DNA of 64,000 bases. Origin: Mucilaginibacter sp. GTDB taxonomy: Bacteria; Bacteroidota; Bacteroidia; Sphingobacteriales; Sphingobacteriaceae. The translations under genes and the position numbers were made by a program. Numbering within the stretch: the first letter of the stretch is position 1; each line of letters starts with the position of its first letter. Shown piece by piece: positions 17,138-24,864 of this stretch. A model generated the notes under the pieces. It did not search any database. It was not told where the DNA came from and was given only the letters and a program-made list of their open reading frames with translations. Location of the stretch: positions 18,703 through 82,702 of the forward strand of contig NZ_JANYGH010000061.1 in NCBI RefSeq assembly GCF_025362475.1. Direction: 5' to 3'.

Positions 17138-17740
17138 CTACTTGTGGGAGGCGTAAAGCAAAAAGACAACGGGAAGTATCCAATCACCTGTCTGGTGATC
17201 GAGAACAGCCGACCGAAGCCTTTTGAGTGCCTGGGTGATCTGGTTTTTAACCGTTTGTTCAGACAGATCGAGTTGTGCAGCAATTGTAGCAATGGGCATG
17301 TCATCCTCTCTGCTCATCCTAAAGATCAGCTGCATCTTCTCGGGCATATTGTTAATGGCCGCATCCAGGAGTTTGCCTAATTCCTTATTTTCCATCAGTG
17401 TATCCGGGGCCGCTTCAAAAGCGATGTCCAGTGATTCTGCCTTTTTTATTTGAGCAGATGCATAAGTGTAAAAACTAATGGTTCTGTATTTTAGCGCGGT
17501 AAAAAGATACTTGCTTAAATCCTCTTCCTTTATAACACTGATGCGGTGTCTCCTTTTCCACAGCGATACCATGACCTCTTGCACCAGGTCTTTGGCTTCA
17601 TCTTCGCCCACATTTTTGGCTGCCCGCAGGTATAATGATTTCCAGTGCCGGTCATAAATCTGACGGAAAGCATGCTGGTCGTTGGTTTGCATGGCGGCAA
17701 CCAAATCAATATCATTTGTAATCTCTTCGAAGTTTGCCAT
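17138..17740 (-). CDS. RNA polymerase ECF sigma factor (FecI-like) with hydrophobic tail
   Basis: A 200-residue sigma-70 family regulator. Region 2 is visible as HAFRQIYDRHWKSLYLRAAKNVGEDEAKDLVQEVMVSLWKRR, and region 4 as MPEKMQLIFRMSREDDMPIATIAAQLDLSEQTVKNQITQALKRLR with the helix-turn-helix. The last 20 residues (TGDWILPVVFLLYASHK) are hydrophobic, a feature common in the Bacteroidota members and possibly a membrane contact. It is the first gene of the sigma-FecR-SusC-SusD series and should direct transcription of susC when released. A TATTTTTG box (minus strand, 17748-17755) sits only 8 bases before the ATG; if it is used, the transcript would be leaderless. Confidence 0.93.
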   Translation of the reverse strand: MANFEEITNDIDLVAAMQTNDQHAFRQIYDRHWKSLYLRAAKNVGEDEAKDLVQEVMVSLWKRRHRISVIKEEDLSKYLFTALKYRTISFYTYASAQIKKAESLDIAFEAAPDTLMENKELGKLLDAAINNMPEKMQLIFRMSREDDMPIATIAAQLDLSEQTVKNQITQALKRLRSAVLDHQTGDWILPVVFLLYASHK

Positions 17741-17756
17741 GCGGCAGCAAAAATAA

Positions 17757-17888
17757 ATGGCGAATATCGTTTTAGCGACTTCCTTGTGTTATGCTTTTAT
17801 TAACAATGTAGCTGAATTATTTGCCTATTTTAAAGGTAACGGCGAGGATGGATTACACCTTGCCTATAGCGATGATGGATTTAATTAG
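17757..17888 (+). pseudogene. N-terminal remnant of a beta-propeller glycoside hydrolase (GH43-like)
   Basis: A 43-codon plus-strand frame starts at ATG 17757, 16 bases from the divergent sigma gene. A hydrophobic start (NIVLATSLCYAFINNVA) is followed by LFAYFKGNGEDGLHLAYSDDGFN and then TAG. In Bacteroidota glycosidases with this first propeller blade the text is of the form 'LFaYF.GNgedGlhLAySdDGfnW.aL', so the TAG stands where a tryptophan TGG is expected. The same frame continues with SALKNDSSF before losing resemblance. It therefore looks like the worn 5' end of a secreted glycosidase that once lay divergent to the sigma gene. Family naming is from memory of the motif, not from a search. 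Confidence 0.6.
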
Positions 17889-18131
17889 TCGGCGTTAAAA
17901 AATGACAGTTCGTTTTCGCAAAGTTATACCATAAATTACACGCTACAATATCCATAGTTATTATAGATTATTTATCTTTACTGCATATTGATTATTAATT
18001 TGCTTAATAATTACCTTGTATCTAAGCTTCTATTACCCGTTTACTGAACAGTAGAGTAGTAATGGGCCGGATAAGATGGCCGCCATAGGAGCGAGGTGCA
18101 GATACGGTGAAACTTTTGAACTGATAATTTA
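17889..18131. other. Intergenic region after the glycosidase remnant
   Basis: About 240 AT-rich bases leading to the small gene at 18132. Apart from the few codons continuing the remnant frame up to about 17915, I see no gene, clear hairpin or exact TAnnTTTG promoter box. Confidence 0.5.
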
Positions 18132-18332
18132 ATGAAACACTCCGACTCTCAGGCTATTTTAGTATTTTTTGATATTAAAAAGCCTTATGAAGAAGTGGCG
18201 GCAAAACTCAAACGGGAAGGAATTATCAGCGTCTGTTCATTTGCGCCTTACAGCACCTTGATCAGTATAACCAGCGGGCTGCCTGAAGAAAACAGTAAGG
18301 CTCATCAAGTGATTAGCCAGCTGGCCAGGTAA
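18132..18332 (+). CDS. Small protein of unknown function
   Basis: A 66-residue frame (MKHSDSQAILVFFDIKKPYEEVAAKLKREGIISVCSF...) with a mixed alpha/beta look and no signal peptide or membrane segment. Composition is like a real soluble protein and the gene is co-oriented with the SAM hydrolase gene 32 bases downstream. I do not recognise the family. It could be a free-standing small protein of that operon or the remaining part of a larger gene. It is kept because length, codon make-up and position are plausible. Confidence 0.45.
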   Translation: MKHSDSQAILVFFDIKKPYEEVAAKLKREGIISVCSFAPYSTLISITSGLPEENSKAHQVISQLAR

Positions 18333-18364
18333 AAGCAGTTTGTAATTTAGTTAAATACCTTATT

Positions 18365-19276
18365 ATGAAACATATATTTAAATTTTTTAGTGTTGTTTTT
18401 TTGTTGGCACTCAGTTGCATAGCTGTGGCACAAAATAAAATCGTTGTTTTCCAATCGGATTTCGGACTTAAGGATGGTGCCGTTTCGGCCATGAAAGGCG
18501 TAGCCAACGGCGTATCGCCCGATCTGAAATTGTATGATCTTACCCATGAAATACCCGCCTATAACATTTGGGAGGCATCCTACCGGTTGTTCCAAACAAT
18601 AAACTACTGGCCGGCGGGTACTGTGTTCGTTTCGGTTGTTGACCCCGGAGTTGGTACAACCCGTAAATCGGTAGTGTTGAAAACCAATACAGGCCAGTTT
18701 ATAGTTACGCCCGATAACGGCACGCTCACGCTGGTAGCCGAGACTTTTGGAATAGCGGAGATCAGGGAGATAGACGAGGCCGTTAACCGCCGCAAGGATT
18801 CTGGTAAATCCTATACTTTTCACGGCCGGGATGTGTACGCTTACACTGCTGCCCGTTTAGCTGCAGGGGTGATCAGCTTTGAGCAAGTTGGATCTGTACT
18901 GCCCAAACAGGTAGTCAATATCCCTTATCAAAAGGCTGCGTTTGAGGGAGGAAAGCTGAAAGGCACTATCGCTATTCTTGATATCCAATACGGGAACATC
19001 TGGACAAACATTGGCGATGACCTGGTTAAACAGCTTAACCCCGCATACGGCGATGCTTTGCATGTTATTATTTACCACAGCGGCAAAAAAGCCTATGAGG
19101 GCGATGCACCATACACTCAAACCTTTGGCGCCGTTGCACAGGGCAAACCTTTAAGTTACCTGAATAGCTTGCTACAGCTTTCATTTGCGCTTAACCAGGC
19201 GAGTTTCGCAGACGTACACAAAATAAGCAGCGGCAACGACTGGAGTGTAGAGGTATCGCTGGCATCAAAAAAATAA
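18365..19276 (+). CDS. Secreted S-adenosyl-L-methionine hydrolase (SAM hydroxide adenosyltransferase, DUF62 family)
   Basis: A 303-residue protein of the family that includes SAM hydroxide adenosyltransferases and, distantly, fluorinase/chlorinase. It splits SAM to adenosine and methionine. Residues 1-22 are a clear signal peptide (FKFFSVVFLLALSCIAVAQ). The N-terminal core starts IVVFQSDFGLKDGAVSAMKG. The hydrolytic triad is in place: D93 and R100 in VSVVDPGVGTTRKSVV, and H153 in YTFHGRDVYAYTAARLA. This is the hydrolase pattern rather than the halogenase one. Export to the periplasm is unusual for an enzyme acting on an intracellular cofactor. It is followed after 40 bases by a TonB-dependent receptor gene and is probably one transcript with it. 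Confidence 0.9.
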   Translation: MKHIFKFFSVVFLLALSCIAVAQNKIVVFQSDFGLKDGAVSAMKGVANGVSPDLKLYDLTHEIPAYNIWEASYRLFQTINYWPAGTVFVSVVDPGVGTTRKSVVLKTNTGQFIVTPDNGTLTLVAETFGIAEIREIDEAVNRRKDSGKSYTFHGRDVYAYTAARLAAGVISFEQVGSVLPKQVVNIPYQKAAFEGGKLKGTIAILDIQYGNIWTNIGDDLVKQLNPAYGDALHVIIYHSGKKAYEGDAPYTQTFGAVAQGKPLSYLNSLLQLSFALNQASFADVHKISSGNDWSVEVSLASKK

Positions 19277-19316
19277 AATGTAAAATAGTTTGTTTACTGC
19301 TCCTGATTTTATCATC

Positions 19317-22037
19317 ATGAAAACAAAATTTACTCCTGCTATTTTGTTCTTCCTGTTCATCAATACGGTTGCTAATGCACAGGATAAAGTAATTGCCGGC
19401 CACATAGCCGATAACACCGGTAAGCCTGTTCATGGCGCAACTATTATTGCCCAGCCATCAGGCAGGGGTACAGCCAGTAGTTCAGACGGATCCTTCCGCT
19501 TTTCAACTGCCAATACCGATAAAACCATTAAGGTTACTATGTTAGGTTACGATGCCTATATACAAACCATAACAGGCTCATCCAAATTTGACATTACTTT
19601 GCAGCCATCATCTGGTAACGTGCTGAACGAGGTTGTGCTGGTGGGCACCCGGAGCGCGGGCCGCACACGCTTAAATACAACCGCACCTGTTGATGTATTT
19701 GATATTGTCAAACTTCAGCAGCAAACGCCCCAAAATGATCTGAACCAACTGCTGCAATACGCGTCACCGTCATTTAACTCCAACAGGCAGTCATCATCTG
19801 ACGGCACCGAACATATTGACCCGGCAAGCATCCGTGGCCTGGGGCCCGACCAATTGCTGGTGCTTATCAACGGTAAACGCCGGCATACCACATCGCTTGT
19901 AAACAACCAAGGAACTATTGGCAACGGTTCTGTTGGTACTGATCTAAACGCGATCCCGGCTTCGGCAATTGAACGGATCGAGGTATTGCGCGATGGCGCT
20001 TCGGCTCAATATGGTTCTGACGCTATTGCGGGTGTGGTAAATATCGTGCTCAAAAAAAATACCGGCGCCCTGTTTGATTCGGCCACGGGTGGTGTAAGCT
20101 CAAAAAGTGATGGGGGCTTGGGGCAGCTTAACCTCAATTACGGTACTGCTTTAGGCAAAAACGGAGGTTATATCAATATTACCGGCGAAGGTTACATCCG
20201 CGACCGCACAACCCGCGCGCAGAACAACAATCTTATTATTTTTGATCAGTCGGCGCTTAATAACTTTTTCGCTTACGATTTTACCAATGATCCTGCAGCT
20301 TCACGCAAATACGATGATGATATGCTGAAACAAAAAGGATTGAGCCGCGATAAATTTAATTTTCAAATAGGCGATGCAAAGATCAAAAATTTAGGATCGT
20401 TCATTAATCTCAGCCTGCCGTTCAGCGATGGGAAAGGTGAGTTTTATGCCTTCGGCGGGTATAGCTACCGGCAGGGCGAGGGTTACGGTTTCCGCCGTTT
20501 GCCGAGTGATTATACAGTAAATGTATACAGTATTTTTCCTGATGGTTACCAGCCTAACACTACATCTCACATCAGCGACAGATCAATAGCTTTTGGTTTT
20601 AAACACACGCTGGGCAGTTGGAAAGCCGACCTGAGCAATACCCTTGGCGATAACAGATTTGATTATTTTATAAATAATACCGTAAATGCGTCGCTTGAAG
20701 ATAAGTCGCCAACCAGCTTTAAAGCAGGCGGCCACGAGTTTTTACAAAATACAACCAACTTTGATATCAGCCGTAAATTTGATGTATTACAAGGGTTAAA
20801 CCTGGCCTTCGGTGCCGAGTTCAGGGTAGATAAATACCAGATCCGTGCCGGCGAGGAAGCATCATGGAAAAACTACGCATTGGTAACTGCCGCGGATGGT
20901 ACGGTTTCAAACCCTTCGGGACTGGCCGGCGGCTCACAGTCGTTTCCCGGCTTTTCGCCGCAGAACGCCGTTAATAAAGCCCGTAACAACACCGGCGTTT
21001 ATGTGGATGCAGAACTGGATGTAACATCCAAATGGCTTATCAGCGGTGCCACACGTTTTGAGCATTACAGTGATTTTGGATCGGCGCTGAGCGGCAAATT
21101 TGCAACGCGGTATAAGGTAGTAAGTGGTTTTAATTTGCGCGGCGCCATAAGTAATGGTTTCAGGGCACCATCGTTACAGCAGCAATACTTTAGCTACGTA
21201 AGTACAGATATTCTGCCCGATAATACTTTAGGCGCATCCGGCTTTTTTACCAATAACAGCGCAGTGGCCAAAGCACTGGGTATCCCCCAATTAAAGCAGG
21301 AAAAATCACTTAATTACAGCTTTGGGTTTACAACCCAACCAGTAAAAAACCTCAACATCTCTGCCGATAGTTACCTGATCAACATTAAAGACAGGATAGT
21401 GCTTACAGGCAGTTTCGGGTTCGATCCGGATGGAAACACGGTACAGGCTATACAGGATATTATTAACCCGCTCGGTGCAAGCTCTGCCCGGTTTTTCAGT
21501 AATGCGGTGGATACCCGTACCAAAGGCATCGATGTGGTGGCCGATTACACCATTCACAGTGGTAGCAGCAGGTTTAATGCCTCATTAGGCTTTAATATCA
21601 ACACCAATAAAATAACAGGTATTCATGTACCCAGCCAGTTAAAAGGGCAGGAGCGGATCTTCTTTTCACCAAATGACAGCACACTTATAGTCAAAGGCAC
21701 ACCACACACCAAAACCAATTTATCGTTAGCTTATAGCTATAAAAAGTTTAGTGTGTTCCTGCGCAATGTATATTTCGGGGCGGTTGACCGTAATGATTTT
21801 CCATTTGGGGAAGAGCAGCAGTTTAAAGGTAAGGTAGTTACTGATATTTCCTTTAGCTATGCTATTAATCCTGTTACGCTAACTATCGGCGCAAATAACC
21901 TGTTTAATATCTATCCGGATAAACAGGTTTATGATAATAGTTATTTTGGCGTATTTAAATATGCGCCGGTACAAATGGGAACATTAGGCTCATTCTTTTT
22001 TGGCCGGTTAACACTTATTATTCCTGCAGGTAAGTAA
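19317..22037 (+). CDS. TonB-dependent outer-membrane receptor, paired with the SAM hydrolase
   Basis: A 906-residue receptor. A signal peptide (KTKFTPAILFFLFINTVANAQ) is followed by a carboxypeptidase-regulatory-like domain at about residues 22-100 (VIAGHIADNTGKPVHGATIIA), a plug (NDLNQLLQYASPSFNS...IRGLGPDQLLVLINGKRRH...LNAIPASAIERIEVLRDGASAQYGSDAIAGVVNIVLKK) and a barrel ending GSFFFGRLTLIIPAGK. It is a classical receptor, not SusC type: the 'NEVVVVGYG' signature is absent and no SusD follows. The start was set at 19317, the ATG directly before the signal sequence, rather than at 19290. The ligand is unknown. Pairing with a secreted SAM hydrolase suggests uptake of, or use of, a nucleoside, methionine or SAM-like compound. 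Confidence 0.9.
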   Translation: MKTKFTPAILFFLFINTVANAQDKVIAGHIADNTGKPVHGATIIAQPSGRGTASSSDGSFRFSTANTDKTIKVTMLGYDAYIQTITGSSKFDITLQPSSGNVLNEVVLVGTRSAGRTRLNTTAPVDVFDIVKLQQQTPQNDLNQLLQYASPSFNSNRQSSSDGTEHIDPASIRGLGPDQLLVLINGKRRHTTSLVNNQGTIGNGSVGTDLNAIPASAIERIEVLRDGASAQYGSDAIAGVVNIVLKKNTGALFDSATGGVSSKSDGGLGQLNLNYGTALGKNGGYINITGEGYIRDRTTRAQNNNLIIFDQSALNNFFAYDFTNDPAASRKYDDDMLKQKGLSRDKFNFQIGDAKIKNLGSFINLSLPFSDGKGEFYAFGGYSYRQGEGYGFRRLPSDYTVNVYSIFPDGYQPNTTSHISDRSIAFGFKHTLGSWKADLSNTLGDNRFDYFINNTVNASLEDKSPTSFKAGGHEFLQNTTNFDISRKFDVLQGLNLAFGAEFRVDKYQIRAGEEASWKNYALVTAADGTVSNPSGLAGGSQSFPGFSPQNAVNKARNNTGVYVDAELDVTSKWLISGATRFEHYSDFGSALSGKFATRYKVVSGFNLRGAISNGFRAPSLQQQYFSYVSTDILPDNTLGASGFFTNNSAVAKALGIPQLKQEKSLNYSFGFTTQPVKNLNISADSYLINIKDRIVLTGSFGFDPDGNTVQAIQDIINPLGASSARFFSNAVDTRTKGIDVVADYTIHSGSSRFNASLGFNINTNKITGIHVPSQLKGQERIFFSPNDSTLIVKGTPHTKTNLSLAYSYKKFSVFLRNVYFGAVDRNDFPFGEEQQFKGKVVTDISFSYAINPVTLTIGANNLFNIYPDKQVYDNSYFGVFKYAPVQMGTLGSFFFGRLTLIIPAGK

Positions 22038-22377
22038 CATGTTTTTTTAACTGAGCCGTATAGTGCCTGGATCCCAATAATACCAGGTGGATCTCAAATA
22101 AAAAATTAAAATAATAGCTTTAATATTCTTCGCCGCGCCGGCAGGGTTTAATTGCAGCAGATGATATTGGCTACATCGGCCGATACTTTTACGGATGGGC
22201 CGTTCGACAATTGAAAAAAATCACTAACTTTCTGTCACCTGCTGCGTTCAATCCGAATATTAAAACAAACGATTAACTATTTTCCATAAAATTTATTGAA
22301 TAATGGCATATGATTGCAACTGTAAATGGTATTGTCGAGATTTATCCAAATAAAACCGGGTTGTTTTACACTTAAAT
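22038..22377. other. Intergenic region before the 5-oxoprolinase operon
   Basis: 340 bases with no supported gene. The stretch is AT-rich near the pxpB start, as expected for a promoter, but has no exact TAnnTTTG box and no strong hairpin after the receptor gene. Confidence 0.5.
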
Positions 22378-23099
22378 ATGTTCATGCCTGACGGAGCCTT
22401 TAAAATCTATTATTTAAGCGAAACAGCCGTTACTGTTGAGTTTGGGCAACAAATTGCCGGGAATTTGTTGAACGCGGTTAATAGTTTAAACAATTTGCTT
22501 TACGGGCGGCCATTTCCCGGTTTCCGTACAACGGTGCCGGCGTATGCCACACTCACGGTTTTTTACGATCCTGTTTTAGTGATAAAATCTGATTTACCGG
22601 GCGCAGACTGCTTTGAAAAAGTATCGGCTTACCTCACTGATCTGAATCGTCAAAAGAAAACGGCTAAGCCAGTTGAAGGGGATATTGTTACTATCAGGTG
22701 TGTTATGGAGGCGACTTTGGCCCTGATTTAGAAGAGGTAGCGTGCCTTCATCGGATCAGCATAGCGGAGGTAGTCAGGTTGCATAGCGCAGCCATCTACA
22801 AAGTTTATATGATAGGTTTTGTACCGGGTTTTGCTTATTTAGGCGGGATGGATGAACGATTGGCCACACCACGCAAAGCAACGCCACGAAAGTCTGTACC
22901 AGCCGGAGCAGTCGGTATCGCAGGGCAGCAAACAGGTGTCTATCCATTGGAAGCACCGGGCGGTTGGCAGATCATCGGGCGAACGCCGCTTAAATTGTTT
23001 GATCAGAATCGCGGGCAGCCGTCATTATTAAAGCCCGGCGATTTGGTGATCTTTAAGGCTATCGATGCGAAAGAATTTAAGGAATTAACAGCCGGTTAA
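22378..23099 (+). pseudogene. pxpB: 5-oxoprolinase subunit B (PxpB/KipI), interrupted by a one-base frameshift
   Basis: Two overlapping frames together encode one PxpB of about 240 residues. The first (22378-22731) begins MPDGAFKIYYLSETAVTVEFG and runs to GDIVTI; the second, one base out of phase from about 22695, continues VCYGGDFGPDLEEVACLHRIS, MIGFVPGFAYLGGMDERLATPRK and GGWQIIGRTPLKLFD. Restoring one C near 22695 gives TIQVCYGGDFGPDLEEVA, which fits the family (usually 'i.VcYGGefGpDLeeVA'). All else looks intact, so this is either a recent inactivating mutation or a sequencing error. PxpB works with PxpC and PxpA in ATP-dependent opening of 5-oxoproline to glutamate. PxpC starts two bases after the stop. 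Confidence 0.88.
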
Positions 23100-23100
23100 T

Positions 23101-24093
23101 ATGCAGATACGAATATTAAAACCCGGCTTCATGAGCACTATACAGGATAGGGGGCGTTACCAATACCTATCGCAGGCGGTGCCGGTATCAGGGGTAATGG
23201 ATACGCTGTCGGCACGTATTGCCAACAAGGTTGTGGGTAACGGAGATGATGCCGCTGTCATCGAATTTACTTATGCCGATGTAGAATTTATTGCTGGAAC
23301 CGATCTGTTGATTGCTTATGCAGGCGATGGAGCGATATTAATAGCAGGCGAACAAGAATTACCGGCTGGGCGTCCTCTTTTCATTCCATCGGGAACAACC
23401 ATCAAATTAATAAATAATCCATGCGGCATCCGTACCTATTTGGCAGTCGCCGGCGGCTGGGATGTGCCGGAAATTTTGGGTAGCAAAAGCACTTTCCTGA
23501 CCGCCGGTTTTGGCGGTTTGGATGGCCGGGTGCTTCAAAAAGGAGATGTCTTACAAAACCATGAGAAACTATCCATCGGCACACAAAAAATATTAAAAAG
23601 CCTTGGAAGCGGTCAGGTCAATTATCCCAAATGGAGCATTTCCCCGCAAAGTTTTTTACCAGCAAACCGTAAAACGATCAAGGTGGTACCTGGAAACGAA
23701 TTTGGCTGGTTTAATGCCGGTAGTATCGCCGGTTTTTTGTCGGCACCGTATATTATTGGCCGGCAAAGTAACAGAATGGGGTACCATTTGGAAGGCGCGG
23801 CACTACATCGCTTTAAAAAAGATGAATTACTAAGTACATCAGTAACGCCGGGCACCATACAGGTTACGGGCAGTGGCAGCATGGTGCTTTTAATGGCAGA
23901 TTGCCAGACAACCGGGGGATATCCTCGGATAGCACAAGTAGCAGCTGTGGATATGCCTCTATGCGCCCAGCTAAAACCGGGCGACACCATTTATTTTAAA
24001 GAAATTAGTCGGCGTGAAGCAGAAGTGCTGTATATTGAACGTGAACAACAATTACATCAGCTAACCACAGCTGTACAAAGCAAATATTTATAA
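23101..24093 (+). CDS. pxpC: 5-oxoprolinase subunit C (PxpC/KipA, biotin-dependent carboxylase-like fold)
   Basis: A 330-residue cytosolic subunit, the normal length for the KipA/PxpC family. Recognisable segments are MQIRILKPGFMSTIQDRGRYQYLSQAVPVSGVMD at the N-terminus, GIRTYLAVAGGWDVPEILGSKSTFLTAGFGGLDGR in the middle, and RQSNRMGYHLEGAALH, TPGTIQVTGSGSMVLLMADCQTTGGYPRIAQV towards the end. It follows pxpB directly and precedes pxpA by 9 bases, the usual gene neighbourhood in bacteria. With PxpA and PxpB it converts 5-oxoproline (pyroglutamate), a damage product of glutamine and glutathione, to glutamate. Confidence 0.94.
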   Translation: MQIRILKPGFMSTIQDRGRYQYLSQAVPVSGVMDTLSARIANKVVGNGDDAAVIEFTYADVEFIAGTDLLIAYAGDGAILIAGEQELPAGRPLFIPSGTTIKLINNPCGIRTYLAVAGGWDVPEILGSKSTFLTAGFGGLDGRVLQKGDVLQNHEKLSIGTQKILKSLGSGQVNYPKWSISPQSFLPANRKTIKVVPGNEFGWFNAGSIAGFLSAPYIIGRQSNRMGYHLEGAALHRFKKDELLSTSVTPGTIQVTGSGSMVLLMADCQTTGGYPRIAQVAAVDMPLCAQLKPGDTIYFKEISRREAEVLYIEREQQLHQLTTAVQSKYL

Positions 24094-24102
24094 ATTGATA
24101 TC

Positions 24103-24864
24103 ATGCAAAGCATAGACCTGAACTGTGATATGGGGGAGGCCTTTGGCAACTACCCCATGCCAAATGATGATACCCTGATGGATTATATCACATCAGCTAA
24201 TATAGCCTGCGGTTTCCATGCCGGCGACCCGGAAGTAATGCAGCATACGGTTGGCATGGCGGTAAAAAAGGGGGTGGCCATTGGCGCGCATCCGGGCCTG
24301 CCCGATTTGCAGGGCTTCGGCAGGCGGGAAATGAAGATATCGGCAAGTGAAGCCTACCAGATGACCTTGTACCAGATTGGTGCCTTGTCTGGCTTTGTTA
24401 AAGCCGCTTACGGGAAACTTCACCACGTAAAAGCACACGGCGCGTTATATAATATGGCCGCTAAGGATATTAATTTAGCTAAAGCTATTGCCGAGGCTGT
24501 GCACGATTTTGATTCCTCATTGATATTATACGGACTGGCTAACAGCGAAATGATTACCTGGGCAAAAAAAATAGGTTTGACTACGGCATCGGAAGTGTTT
24601 GCAGATCGCACTTACCAGGACGATGGCTCACTCACTCCACGCACCCAAAGCAACGCGCTGATTACCGATGAACAGCAATCTATCAGCCAGGTGCTGATGA
24701 TGGTGAAACAACAACAGGTTATATCAACCAATAAAAAAACCATCAGCTTAAGGGCCGAAACGCTCTGCCTGCACGGCGATGGTGCGCATGCGGTTGAATT
24801 TGCCAAAAAAATCAGTGAAAAATTGAAAGCCGAGGGCGTAAGCATTAAAGCCCCGGTGCAATAA
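24103..24864 (+). CDS. pxpA: 5-oxoprolinase subunit A (PxpA, LamB/YcsF family)
   Basis: A 253-residue cytosolic protein of the YcsF family. Signatures are IDLNCDMGEAFGNYPMPNDDTLMDYITSANIACGFHAGDPEVM at the N-terminus, GAHPGLPDLQGFGRR, HHVKAHGALYNMAAKD, EVFADRTYQDDGSLTPRTQSNALI and LCLHGDGAHAVEFAKKI. It is the subunit that opens the 5-oxoproline ring together with PxpB and PxpC. Its stop codon abuts the start of the next gene without a gap, which implies coupling to the transporter. Confidence 0.95.
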   Translation: MQSIDLNCDMGEAFGNYPMPNDDTLMDYITSANIACGFHAGDPEVMQHTVGMAVKKGVAIGAHPGLPDLQGFGRREMKISASEAYQMTLYQIGALSGFVKAAYGKLHHVKAHGALYNMAAKDINLAKAIAEAVHDFDSSLILYGLANSEMITWAKKIGLTTASEVFADRTYQDDGSLTPRTQSNALITDEQQSISQVLMMVKQQQVISTNKKTISLRAETLCLHGDGAHAVEFAKKISEKLKAEGVSIKAPVQ

